Assembly: GCA_052034865.1 (NCBI GenBank)
Contig: JBPOIC010000024.1
Span: 1 to 64,000 of the forward strand
Reading direction: 5' to 3'
From: JBPOIC01 sp052034865
GTDB lineage: Bacteria; UBA10199; JADFYH01
Length of the DNA: 64,000 nt
The notes beneath the pieces were generated by a model. It was not told the DNA's origin, did not search any database, and worked only from the letters and a program-made list of their open reading frames with translations. The position numbers and the translations under genes are program-made. Shown in pieces: positions 52,050-61,247 of this stretch (its first letter is position 1; each line of letters begins with the position of its first letter).

Positions 52050-54728
52050 TTAAAAGAAATATCCAAAGGTGAAATGGAGACGACCTGAGTTTTCACCCGT
52101 CTTGCGATCCAGAATCCAGCCATAATCCAGTCGAATGGGCCCCACCGGAGTAACATAGCGCACACTAACGCCCGCCGAATGTCTCAGCGTCGTAGCGTTC
52201 ACTTCCCAAAGCGATTGAGTCACAGTTCCCGTATCGAGAAAACCTGCCACCTGAAGTCCTCCTAACAGACGGACCTGCAATTCAAGATTGTGAATCAAAC
52301 CAAATTTTCCACCCGAAGGATTGATCGCATCCTGTTCAAACCCGCGCACGCTATCATCACCGCCAGAAAAAACCAGCTCCTGCGTAGGGATCGCAGGACC
52401 GGTCACCTGAAAGATCCAGTCGGTACGCAGGGTGTTGGCCAAAGTTAAAAAACGGAAAGGCGACCACCAATGACCGAAGCGCTCACCCACTTTTAAAAAG
52501 TTGGAAGTGCGACCCTGAAACTGGGTCCCGAAATCCACTTTTCCCAGGGTGTAAATGCCTGAGCGCGGATCGCCATAATTATCGCGGCGATCATAGGTCG
52601 CCGAATACTGGAGCTTACCGGTCGTATTATCTCCACTTCCAGGCTTCAAAAGATCAAACCGAGTGTGGCTTTCCTGAAAATTCGTATTCACGATCTCGTA
52701 GCGCATCAACATGGAAAGGCGTGGCGTCAGATCGCGCAGGAGAACGATGGATCCTCCGGCCTGACCGTCATGAAAGTAAGGACGCTGCTCGAGTTGTGCA
52801 AAGATGTTCGCCAGAAATTGCCAATCACTTCCGAAGAGTCTTGGGTCCGAATAGAGAAATTCTGCACGATTCAGCTGCAGGCCTGCAGTCACGCGAAAGT
52901 CGAACTTTTTTGCCTTTCCGAGCAGATTGAGGCGGGTGGCATTCACTTTCAGTTTCAGGTTTGTGTCGGTGTCATAGGAAAGACCAAAATCAACGATTTG
53001 ATCTTTTTTCTCTTCGACCCGGACAACGACATGGACTTCGCGCTCTTTTCCCTGAAGTCCCAAGGTCTCCAGCGAGAGCCCATCAAAAATTCCCAAACGG
53101 CGCAGGCTCGTCTGACTTTCAATGATTTCTTCGGGATTGAAAGGACTTCCCTCGCGAAAGCGCAGGGCCTGCAGAATGGCCTGAGGCCTGGTTTTGAGAT
53201 TTCCAACGAAAAGGATGCGACCCACATGCACCCTGTCGCCTTCAATCACTTCATAGTGAATGCGGATGAGATGATCGCCGACTTTCTCCAGCGTGGTTTT
53301 GGCCTCGGCATAAGGGTAGCCATGATTGGCATAGAAAACGAGAAGGGCACGAACATCTTCTTCGAGCTGACGCGAGGAAAAAGCAGAAGAGGATTTCAAC
53401 TTCAGAACACGCTCGATTTGCGAAGGTTTGAAAACACGAAGTCCTTTAAAATCGATGTTATCGATAAGGGTTTGGTCTCCTTCGTGGATTAGAATTTCAA
53501 TGAGATATTTGTCGAGAGTGGTATTCAGATGACGCTTCCAGTCTTCTACCTTCGCCGCCAAAAATCCATGTTGCTGATAAAAAGATTCTATTGAGCTCAA
53601 ATCCTGCGTGAAAATTTCTTTGAGAAAAATTCCTTTCTGGCTCAGCGAGTGTTCCTGCGTGAGCATCTGTTTTTTGAGCGCCCTGTCAGACAGTGCGGAA
53701 TTTCCTTCAAAATCAATCGAACGGATGACACGGCGAGGACCTTCTTCAATCGTAAACGTCACCTCGCTGCCCTGTGCTGGAAGCGGTTTTTTCTCAACGC
53801 TTACTTTTGTCTCTTCGTAACCCAAACTTCGGTAATGGGCGATGAGCTGGTTGCGGGAATTCTCCAGCTCAAATTCGTCGGCCTCACCCGATTCGACGAG
53901 ACTCAATATTTTGCGAAGATGATCGGCCTGTTGATGGGCATTACCCACAAAATGAATCTCGATCTTTTTTCCTTCGCGAATGCTTAAGGTGAATGAAACT
54001 CCCCGCTTGACCGAATCAAACTTCAGATTCTCAATGCGAACACGGGCATGATAATAGCCCTGATTAAAATAAAGCTTCTGGATATCCTGAAGATCTTTTT
54101 TAAGATGGTTGGGGCTATAATCAAACAAACGTCCAATCTTGTTGGTAATCCGGCTATCCTTAAAAACCGTATTTCCTTTCACGGCTATTCTGTCGATGCG
54201 ATAGCCGCGTCCTTTTTCGATTCTGATTTTGAGCGTAATCGTTCGCTGGCCTTCATTTTTTTCTGTTTCAATCAAGACGAAGGTGTTGGGATAACCTTCA
54301 TTTTCATAAAAAGTAATCAGACGATCGATCTGCTCGGGAATTCGATCTGCCTCAAACACATCCCCCGGAAAAAAAAAGATCGCACGCCGGATTTTGCGCT
54401 CAAGGATCGGATAGTTTCCCGAAATTTCGATATCCTTGATGAGGTAGGCATCTTCGAGCTGAAAGGTGAGATCCACCTGATCGTCTTCGTGTCTCACCAG
54501 GGCTTCAACCTTATGAAAAATGCCCCACTTGCGAAGATCATTGATGGCATTCTCCAGGCGCGAAAGTGTGAACTCCTCCCCCGGCTTCATTCTGACGACG
54601 GCCGCGATCTCTTCCTGTTTTTCAGTTTGCTGATTTTCGATGGTAATGGAGCGAAGGGTTTCAGCCCCGGCAGGGACGGCCGTCCAGAAAAGGATCAAAT
54701 ACAGGAGGATGGAAAATGGAAAGCGCAT
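52050..54728 (-). CDS. Omp85-family outer-membrane assembly protein with seven POTRA domains
   Basis: An 892-residue protein with signal peptide (1-22), seven POTRA domains and a 16-strand barrel. POTRA limits by eye are 24-97, 98-177, 178-256, 257-335, 336-422, 423-500 and 501-577, each with a (V/I)xxIxxxGN-like first strand. The barrel starts near 578 (VDFGLSYDTDTN), contains the VFSGGDDSVRGF motif and ends RLHFTFGYFF with a terminal Phe. E. coli BamA has five POTRAs and TamA three. Because tamB is immediately upstream on the same strand, it may serve as TamA, BamA or both. It is convergent with the pilus locus. Confidence 0.92.
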   Translation of the reverse strand: MRFPFSILLYLILFWTAVPAGAETLRSITIENQQTEKQEEIAAVVRMKPGEEFTLSRLENAINDLRKWGIFHKVEALVRHEDDQVDLTFQLEDAYLIKDIEISGNYPILERKIRRAIFFFPGDVFEADRIPEQIDRLITFYENEGYPNTFVLIETEKNEGQRTITLKIRIEKGRGYRIDRIAVKGNTVFKDSRITNKIGRLFDYSPNHLKKDLQDIQKLYFNQGYYHARVRIENLKFDSVKRGVSFTLSIREGKKIEIHFVGNAHQQADHLRKILSLVESGEADEFELENSRNQLIAHYRSLGYEETKVSVEKKPLPAQGSEVTFTIEEGPRRVIRSIDFEGNSALSDRALKKQMLTQEHSLSQKGIFLKEIFTQDLSSIESFYQQHGFLAAKVEDWKRHLNTTLDKYLIEILIHEGDQTLIDNIDFKGLRVFKPSQIERVLKLKSSSAFSSRQLEEDVRALLVFYANHGYPYAEAKTTLEKVGDHLIRIHYEVIEGDRVHVGRILFVGNLKTRPQAILQALRFREGSPFNPEEIIESQTSLRRLGIFDGLSLETLGLQGKEREVHVVVRVEEKKDQIVDFGLSYDTDTNLKLKVNATRLNLLGKAKKFDFRVTAGLQLNRAEFLYSDPRLFGSDWQFLANIFAQLEQRPYFHDGQAGGSIVLLRDLTPRLSMLMRYEIVNTNFQESHTRFDLLKPGSGDNTTGKLQYSATYDRRDNYGDPRSGIYTLGKVDFGTQFQGRTSNFLKVGERFGHWWSPFRFLTLANTLRTDWIFQVTGPAIPTQELVFSGGDDSVRGFEQDAINPSGGKFGLIHNLELQVRLLGGLQVAGFLDTGTVTQSLWEVNATTLRHSAGVSVRYVTPVGPIRLDYGWILDRKTGENSGRLHFTFGYFF

Positions 54729-54766
54729 GAAGAAAAAGATCCCTCACAATGATTTTTTAATAAATC

Positions 54767-57700
54767 TCAATAGCTCTTGAACCGGAAGGTCAAGTCCAGA
54801 CGGTATCGCCCGTTTGAGCTACGGGCCGCCTTAAAAAGCAGATCATCGAAAAGCAGATATTCCGCCTGCACGCTACGCACCGATTCGTCGATGGAAAGAT
54901 CCGTTCTGAATTCCAGCGAAAGACGTTCGGTGATTTTCTTTCCGACAACCAGTGACGTAAGACTTTTGGAGTCCGGATCCGAAGCCTCCAGACGAAACAC
55001 ATCGAGATGGGTAAAGCCGGTGACCGGGCCTTCAAAAACGCTGGTAAACTGACTGGCCAGAACGGAACTTGCGATATTGGCTCCTGAAATCTGTCGGCTT
55101 TCTTCAGGCAAGGCGCCGGTTAATAGCAAAGCCAAAACCTCCCTTTTTTCAAGCGGGGGATTGGAGTTAAACGAAAGCTGTAGATTGTCAGTAAATCCTG
55201 TTACATGGGCATTCACCTGAATGTCTTCCGTTAGCCTTTCAAAAAGCTTCTCCCCAGCCACATCAATATAAGGCCCCCCCCTGGCGGGATCCCGAAAATC
55301 GACATAACCTTTTGCATTTTCAAAGTTGATCTTGAAATAATGGATTTTCCCATCCAGCACTTCAATGGCTCCCTGAAAGGCCGGCTTTTCCTTGGTGCCG
55401 GTCACATGAAGATCACTTTTTAAATAAAGCTCTGCGATGTTGTTTTTCACCATCAATTCGCCAGGGCTTTGAATTCTTAAATCCAGACGCATATGGCTCA
55501 GAAAATTTCCCCGATCGATGGAAGGGACGGCTGGCGCCGGAGTAATCAGGTAATCCCGAATTTCAAAATTTTTTGTGTAACGTCCTTCGGTGATATCGAC
55601 ATTGCCAGCAAGCAAAAGATTCGGGTCTTCACCCGTAAGCGCGAGTTTTCCGGAAAGATACATTTTATAGATTCCGGGTTCCGCATAGCTTATTTCTTTC
55701 ATCTCGATCTTCAGATCCGATTTTTTAAGTGTGAAATGATCGTGCCAAACCGCTCCGGAAATAATCAGATCACCATCGGAAATACTTCCCTGCAGACGAT
55801 TGGATGAAATTTTCTGCTGATCCAGAATAAGATTTCCTCTGAGATTTTCAATCGTATTTGGAAACGCGCGCAACCTCAGGGCATTGCCCTCAAATCGAAT
55901 TTGTCCGGTAATGGTAGGATCTTCATATTTGCCCTGGACTCGCAAATCGAGGGAGGCCGGGCCTTCAGCATTTAAAAAATAGGCTTTCCATTCCTCGAGC
56001 AACGCCAGATCGACTCGGCCCAGAACTTTTAGATCCATGGGCTTTTCAGAGGCATAACTTCCCTGAATTCTAAAACTCTCACCGTTCAGCTTTAGGCTGA
56101 CCTGATCAAAATGATAAGCCCCCTGGGCATAGTGAATTTTTAAGGCACCGCTCTCTGACAATTCTCCCTCGCCGACCAGCATCTTCAGACGACTGATCGC
56201 AAAATCCATCTTGGAGGCCTCGAAATTTCCGATGATGATGTCTCCGGATCCTTCTGCATCCAGAAAACCTTCCATGGGAGGATATTCCAGAACCGCGAGC
56301 AGGGGCTGAGTCGAGCAGTGACGACAGCGGGCTTTTCCACGAAAAACATTTTTCTGGGCGTAGCGATAACTCCCTTCGACTTCCATCCCTTCGATCGGCG
56401 CGCCTTTCATATCCATCCCGTTCTCATCCACCCGAAAGACGGGGCCCTGATGGATTTTTTGCACCTCCATGCCAGGAGGATGGAAAAAAATAGTGGGAAT
56501 CTGAAAAACGTTATTGAGCAAACTTCCTTCTCCACTCACCTCACCAAAACGAAAGGAAAAAAATCGAAAATCATCTACATGGGCTTTGATCTTTCCGGAG
56601 TTTGTTTTTTGAAAGGATTCCATCTCGAAGCTGCCATCTATCTTTCCCTTCGCATCCGGATTTTCCAGAAGAACCCCGACATCCAGCTTGTTAAAAACCG
56701 TGTTAAGCTTTGCCCGACGTGTTTCCTTTTTAAAGATATCCGTCACCCGAATATCGGCGGAACCTGTGAATTCTGAACCTGTTGAAGGATGTCCGAGGTA
56801 TTGCATCTGACCGTTTTTGATATCGAACACGCCGGTCATTTCGCCAAATCTTAGAAATTTATAACCGGTTTTTTTGGCCAATCCCTCAAAATGAAAATCA
56901 GGACTCTTCAAAGGGCCTTTGATCGTACCGGTAAAATCAACCAATCCGTAGATTTCCAGTGTCGAGATCATTGCCATCAAGGTTCTTAAATCAAAACCAT
57001 TTCCTGAAAAGCGGGTGTCAATCGCCATGTCTTTTAAATCGACATAGCCCTGCCCCGTTGTCTGACCTTTGTCATTTTTGAGAAAAAATTGATCGAGGTG
57101 AATTCTTCCCTGATGAATCTTTGAAACAAGATTCACGGTATGGTTGGGGACCTCCGTGTTCGCCACATTCCCCACGCTACGTCCATGAAACTCCGCCTTT
57201 CCTTCCATCTCGGAAAAAGTAAAACCGCTAATCTCAAAAGGAAGATTGAATTCCATCTTTTCAAATGCGCGTCCGATTTTTGGCCCCGCCACCGGAATTT
57301 CATTCGGATCAATCAACCCAACGCTGGAAAGCTCTCCTTTTGCTTCCTGACCAAAAGGAGCGACCTTTAACTTTAAATGCAATGCGCTCTTTCCTAATGA
57401 AAAAGTGAAATCCTTTAAATCGATCGCATCTTCTTCGAGAAGAGCTTCGGTGGAAATTTTTGGAAGCGACCAGGTGGCAATCTGGATATTTTCGACCGTA
57501 AGCATCCCCGTCGCTTCTTTGAATACGAGCTGCGAAAGGGCATTGGGCAGGGCAAAATTTCCGTCGTAGCGAACCCGATCGACATGCACCGGACGATTCA
57601 GGATTTCACCCTCAATGGGAGAAATTTCCAGGCTGAGCGTGTCTTTTCCAAAAATTCGTGGCCAATAGCTGAGTTTTATTTCGGGAGTCTGGAAGGATCC

Positions 57701-58183
57701 GTTTTTCAGCTGAAAAGAGAGATTATTGATTTCACCCTTTTCAATGGCCAGTCGCTGGGCAATCTGCCGAAGAACCTTGGCCACTTTGGATGGACCTTTT
57801 TTCGGGGGAAGTTTGGAAAGATCGATCTGAACATTTTCGATTTTCAGATCTTTAATCATCGCACGCATTCGAATGAGCGAGCTTAATTTCAAACCCGCAT
57901 CGATTCTGTCGACCTGAATTGTCTGCTGCCCTTGAGGAGAGGTATAGCGAAGACCTTCGATATGAAGGGTTCCCCGCAGAAGCTGGAGATCGAGTCGATC
58001 CCAGTTCAGATCGCCAGGAATGAAGGAGATCAATCGTCCCCATGTCCATCGAAAACCAAGTTCGGTGTGGAGGCTTAAATAAAATCCTCCCAGAAAGGCA
58101 CCCAACAGGGACAAAAGAATGAAATAGGTCCGCAGCCGTCTTCTTCTTAAACTGATCGGGGGTTTCTTGTTTTTTGGTTTCAC
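54767..58183 (-). CDS. tamB: TamB-like inner-membrane-anchored beta-taco protein
   Basis: A 1138-residue AsmA/TamB-type protein. One N-terminal transmembrane anchor (about 19-40) is followed by a long stretch of alternating short beta strands that should form the periplasmic bridge. The C-terminus has the DUF490 signature: REVLALLLTGALPEESRQ and VVGKKITERLSLEFRTDLS, then LLFDDLLFKAARSSNGRYRLDLTFRF. TamB-like proteins help outer-membrane protein insertion and phospholipid transport between membranes. It starts with GTG 58183 and is followed after 38 bases by the Omp85 gene, the usual tamB-tamA type pairing though in reversed order compared with E. coli tamA-tamB. Confidence 0.92.
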   Translation of the reverse strand: MKPKNKKPPISLRRRRLRTYFILLSLLGAFLGGFYLSLHTELGFRWTWGRLISFIPGDLNWDRLDLQLLRGTLHIEGLRYTSPQGQQTIQVDRIDAGLKLSSLIRMRAMIKDLKIENVQIDLSKLPPKKGPSKVAKVLRQIAQRLAIEKGEINNLSFQLKNGSFQTPEIKLSYWPRIFGKDTLSLEISPIEGEILNRPVHVDRVRYDGNFALPNALSQLVFKEATGMLTVENIQIATWSLPKISTEALLEEDAIDLKDFTFSLGKSALHLKLKVAPFGQEAKGELSSVGLIDPNEIPVAGPKIGRAFEKMEFNLPFEISGFTFSEMEGKAEFHGRSVGNVANTEVPNHTVNLVSKIHQGRIHLDQFFLKNDKGQTTGQGYVDLKDMAIDTRFSGNGFDLRTLMAMISTLEIYGLVDFTGTIKGPLKSPDFHFEGLAKKTGYKFLRFGEMTGVFDIKNGQMQYLGHPSTGSEFTGSADIRVTDIFKKETRRAKLNTVFNKLDVGVLLENPDAKGKIDGSFEMESFQKTNSGKIKAHVDDFRFFSFRFGEVSGEGSLLNNVFQIPTIFFHPPGMEVQKIHQGPVFRVDENGMDMKGAPIEGMEVEGSYRYAQKNVFRGKARCRHCSTQPLLAVLEYPPMEGFLDAEGSGDIIIGNFEASKMDFAISRLKMLVGEGELSESGALKIHYAQGAYHFDQVSLKLNGESFRIQGSYASEKPMDLKVLGRVDLALLEEWKAYFLNAEGPASLDLRVQGKYEDPTITGQIRFEGNALRLRAFPNTIENLRGNLILDQQKISSNRLQGSISDGDLIISGAVWHDHFTLKKSDLKIEMKEISYAEPGIYKMYLSGKLALTGEDPNLLLAGNVDITEGRYTKNFEIRDYLITPAPAVPSIDRGNFLSHMRLDLRIQSPGELMVKNNIAELYLKSDLHVTGTKEKPAFQGAIEVLDGKIHYFKINFENAKGYVDFRDPARGGPYIDVAGEKLFERLTEDIQVNAHVTGFTDNLQLSFNSNPPLEKREVLALLLTGALPEESRQISGANIASSVLASQFTSVFEGPVTGFTHLDVFRLEASDPDSKSLTSLVVGKKITERLSLEFRTDLSIDESVRSVQAEYLLFDDLLFKAARSSNGRYRLDLTFRFKSY

Positions 58184-58232
58184 AAGTTGGATTCCAGGAC
58201 AGGCTATTCAGGAAGAAAGTGATTTGAAAGCA

Positions 58233-58259
58233 GTAGGGCGGATTGCGATACGCCCCTAC
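58233..58259. repeat. GTAGGGGC-type palindromic element, second copy
   Basis: GTAGGGCG and CGCCCCTAC, with a central GATTGCGATA, form an imperfect palindrome of 27 bases between tamB and mpl. It shares ends with the elements at 35015 and 61154. Confidence 0.75.
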
Positions 58260-58301
58260 AATTAGTCTGACTCTTAAGTTTTTCAAAACCGCCACTCATG
58301 C

Positions 58302-59747
58302 TTACTCAAGCCGACTTAGAAGACGTTGGTGAATGTTTCCAAACCCTCCATTGCTCATGACCAGCAACACATCTCCCACCCCTGCATGAGCCCCCACATA
58401 TTCTATAATTTCATCAACTGATAGATTCCCGTGCGCCGCACGGCCAGTGGCCTGAATGTCGTTTACGAGCTCTTCCTCATTTAAAACGGCATCTCCTTTG
58501 ACCTTCTCCGGCATATGCACATGGGCAAGGAGGATCTCGTCGGCCAGACTTAATGCCTTAGCAAAATCTTTCTGAAACACCGCACGCCGGCTGGTGTTGG
58601 AACGCGGCTCAAAAATCGCCCAGATTTTCTGATTCGGATAACGGTTGCGCATCGCACTAATCGTTTCGGATACGGCTGTAGGATGATGGGCAAAATCATC
58701 GATCACAGTGATTCCCCGAACGACCCCTCGAATTTCCTGCCGACGTTTTACACCTTTAAAAGAAGAGATTGCCTGTTTGATCCTGTCAAGAGGCAACCCC
58801 AAACCCAACGTCAAGGCCAAAACCCCCAATGTGTTTTGCAGATTGTGATGACCCGAAAGCGGAGAAAAAATTTCGCCGAGATTTTCATGATTAAAAATCA
58901 GATCGAAGCGAACCCCGTCGGAGTCAAATCGGATTTTTTCTGGATGAAGAGCACACGCCGAATTCAAACCATAGGCGGTGAACCTGCAAGCTGCAAACTT
59001 TTGAAGCTCAAGAGTGGAAGGATGATCTCCACAAACATAAAGATGACCTTCGGATGGAATTTTTTCGACAAATTTTTGGAAGGACTCTTTTAAATGATTC
59101 AGATCACGATAAATATCGGCGTGATCAAATTCGAGACTGGTCACGATAGACTGAAAAGGACGGTAGTGCCAAAACTTGGGACCCTTATCAAAGAAGGCCG
59201 TATCGTACTCATCTCCTTCGATTACAAAATACTTTCCATCTCCCAATCCAAATGAGCTGTTGAAATTATTGGGAATCCCTCCCACCAAAAAACTCGGGGA
59301 CTGATCCAGAGAAAAAAGCACCCATGCCAAGAGCGAAGTCGTCGTCGTTTTTCCGTGTGTTCCTGCGACAACGAGACTTAGTTTATCCTCCAAAAAAATT
59401 TGAGAAATTGCCTGGGGAAGGGAAAGATAAGGAATTTTTGAATCCAGGAGGGCTTCTACTTCGGGATTGGTTTTCGAAACGGCATTTCCAACGATTACCA
59501 GATCGGGTTTTGGATTTAGATTCTGGGCACTAAACTGAGGAAAAATCTGAATTCCCCACGACTGAAGTTGGGTGCTCATCGGTGGATAAACATTCTCGTC
59601 ACTTCCGCTCACCAAAAACCTTTTCGCCTTGAGCATTCCCGCCAGGGTTCCCATGGCAGTCCCGCAAATCGCAATCAAATGAATATGACGCACCGGGTAA
59701 TCGAATTGACGCGCCAGGTCGGGGGTTTTCTCTTGATCTGTCGGCAT
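58302..59747 (-). CDS. mpl: UDP-N-acetylmuramate:L-Ala-gamma-D-Glu-meso-DAP ligase
   Basis: A 481-residue Mur-ligase-like protein that reattaches the recycled murein tripeptide to UDP-MurNAc. Motifs: IHLIAICGTAMGTLAGMLK at 22-40, ATP loop VAGTHGKTTTTSLL at 127-140, GDEYDTAFFDKGPKFWHYRPF, TSLEFDHADIYRDL, and RRQEIRGVVRGITVIDDFAHHPT. GDEYDTAFFDKGPKF is diagnostic for Mpl against MurC. ATG 59747 is used because the 23 residues upstream are atypical and match the other strand's leader. Peptidoglycan recycling implies a Gram-negative with meso-DAP. Confidence 0.93.
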   Translation of the reverse strand: MPTDQEKTPDLARQFDYPVRHIHLIAICGTAMGTLAGMLKAKRFLVSGSDENVYPPMSTQLQSWGIQIFPQFSAQNLNPKPDLVIVGNAVSKTNPEVEALLDSKIPYLSLPQAISQIFLEDKLSLVVAGTHGKTTTTSLLAWVLFSLDQSPSFLVGGIPNNFNSSFGLGDGKYFVIEGDEYDTAFFDKGPKFWHYRPFQSIVTSLEFDHADIYRDLNHLKESFQKFVEKIPSEGHLYVCGDHPSTLELQKFAACRFTAYGLNSACALHPEKIRFDSDGVRFDLIFNHENLGEIFSPLSGHHNLQNTLGVLALTLGLGLPLDRIKQAISSFKGVKRRQEIRGVVRGITVIDDFAHHPTAVSETISAMRNRYPNQKIWAIFEPRSNTSRRAVFQKDFAKALSLADEILLAHVHMPEKVKGDAVLNEEELVNDIQATGRAAHGNLSVDEIIEYVGAHAGVGDVLLVMSNGGFGNIHQRLLSRLE

Positions 59748-59961
59748 GGTGAAAGCAATAAGTAGGAAGGGTAGATTGATGTCAATGCAAAACACTGACA
59801 GCACATCTTCACGCACAACAAAACATCACAAACTGCAGAAACAGAGAAAAGCAACTTTCTGGCCATTCGCGCCGATAATTTTTTTAGGGTCAGGTTTTAA
59901 ATTCGGTTTTGAAAAACAATTTTCAGATCTTCTTATACAAACCAAATCAAGGGAGGAGAAA

Positions 59962-61014
59962 ATGAAAAAATTCATTCTACGTAGGCCACTGTCTTTCGCC
60001 ATCCCTGCCCTCGTTTTTTTTCTCTTCCCATTTGTTTCTGATGCCCTGATCGGTCCGATTGGCGGTCTCACTTTTACCTGTGCCATAAACAATACGACTC
60101 AATTTCTTCCTTGTAATGACGGAAACTCAAATACCTTTCATGACAAATGCACAACCAGTGGTGGAATGTATTACAATATCTGCATTGGAACTCCCAATAT
60201 CTGTGGGGATGGCCATGTCTTTAATCAGGAAACCTGCGACGATGGAAATACAGTTTCAGGCGATGGCTGTAATTCTACCTGCCTCGTAGAGGCTGGTTAT
60301 AGCTGTACGGGAGATGTCAACACCCCTAGCACCTGCTCGACCGTTTGTGGCGATGGTATTATCTCAGCAAATGAAGCCTGTGATGATGGAGATACCAACT
60401 CAGGGGACGGATGCTCTGCCACCTGTCAGCCAGAAGATGGATATGTTTGCACAGGTGCTCCCAGTGTTTGCACCAGCACAGCAACCTGTGGCGATGGCAC
60501 CAAAGAGGCTCCTGAAGCCTGTGACGATGGAAACACCACGGCAGGAGATGGTTGTTCTGCCACCTGTGCCGCAGAAGGTGGCTACGATTGTTCTGGCGCT
60601 TCTTGCATCACTATCTGCGGAGATGGCGTCAAAACTGGAGCCGAAAAATGTGATGATCAAAACACAACCGCAGGAGATGGCTGTGACGTTGACTGCGCAA
60701 AAGTTGAAGACGGTTACACCTGTAGCGAAACCAATGGATTGAGCGCCTGCACCCAATCGGGCACTCCTCCTTCTGCACCTCCGCCTGAACAGGCAGATCC
60801 TAACGATGTGGCAGGTCCACAATCACCTGATGATCTTGACACACAATCTCCCGACTCGGACAATGTCCCTGTCTTTCCAGTTGATCTCTCCAATGGGGCG
60901 AGTGGAGGCTGCAACCTTACAGCAGGTCCAATATCCTCCTCCTTATCTTTGTTCGGATATTCACTGACGGGATTACTTTTTATCGGAATCGCTCGTTTGA
61001 GAAAAAAAGTCTAA
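59962..61014 (+). CDS. Cys-rich DUF4215-repeat surface protein with a C-terminal sorting-like tail
   Basis: ATG 59962 has GGGAGGAG upstream and gives 350 residues with a signal peptide (about 1-28). Four DUF4215/Myxococcus cysteine-rich repeats (about 81-125, 129-170, 176-215, 219-263) each run CGDGxxxxxExCDDGNTxxGDGCSxTC, with a conserved later YxC and C. A Pro/Asp-rich linker precedes a C-terminal tail: GGCNLT at 315-320, a hydrophobic helix (about 322-343) and RLRKK. This tripartite tail is like MYXO-CTERM or JDVT-CTERM signals, where the Cys is lipidated or processed and the protein is retained at the surface. The repeat domain is thought to be adhesive or proteolysis-resistant. It ends at a strong terminator. 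Confidence 0.88.
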   Translation: MKKFILRRPLSFAIPALVFFLFPFVSDALIGPIGGLTFTCAINNTTQFLPCNDGNSNTFHDKCTTSGGMYYNICIGTPNICGDGHVFNQETCDDGNTVSGDGCNSTCLVEAGYSCTGDVNTPSTCSTVCGDGIISANEACDDGDTNSGDGCSATCQPEDGYVCTGAPSVCTSTATCGDGTKEAPEACDDGNTTAGDGCSATCAAEGGYDCSGASCITICGDGVKTGAEKCDDQNTTAGDGCDVDCAKVEDGYTCSETNGLSACTQSGTPPSAPPPEQADPNDVAGPQSPDDLDTQSPDSDNVPVFPVDLSNGASGGCNLTAGPISSSLSLFGYSLTGLLFIGIARLRKKV

Positions 61015-61053
61015 GACTCTCTGGCAAATTAAAAACCTGATTACTTCCGACCC

Positions 61054-61088
61054 AAAAACCCTCACATCCCCTGTGAGGGTTTTTTTTT
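61054..61088 (+). terminator. Intrinsic terminator after the DUF4215 gene
   Basis: A 13-bp perfect stem (AAAAACCCTCACA at 61054-61066, TGTGAGGGTTTTT at 61072-61084) with a five-base loop is followed by a run of T. Because A precedes the stem, it can also terminate the convergent metH transcript. Confidence 0.95.
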
Positions 61089-61153
61089 GGCTTGTAAGCA
61101 TTTCAGGTTTCATTGCGGAAAACACGAGTGGCAAGTCGTCCGTAAACCTTATC

Positions 61154-61180
61154 GTAGGGCTTATTGCAATAACCCCCTAC
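61154..61180. repeat. GTAGGGGC-type palindromic element, third copy
   Basis: GTAGGGC-TTATTG-CAATAA-CCCCCTAC forms an imperfect palindrome with a perfect central TTATTGCAATAA. It lies in the gap between the DUF4215 terminator and the metH stop codon. The flanking ends match the copies at 35015 and 58233. Confidence 0.75.
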
Positions 61181-61247
61181 CATTTGGTCGCAGGGAGCGG
61201 GTGAACGAGGAATGCTGCCAGGGAGAGGAAGGAAATCAACCGAAAGA

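Noticed and set aside
52665..53492. 275-codon plus-strand frame inside the Omp85 gene
   Set aside because: Antisense to conserved POTRA/barrel coding sequence with no recognisable domain.
54048..54752. 234-codon plus-strand frame inside the Omp85 gene
   Set aside because: Antisense shadow of the POTRA coding region.
59746..59961. 72-residue N-terminal extension of the DUF4215 protein
   Set aside because: No ribosome-binding site, and it would bury the signal peptide.
61089..61247. Cobalamin riboswitch near metH
   Set aside because: This is the 3' side of metH; a leader riboswitch would be outside the window.
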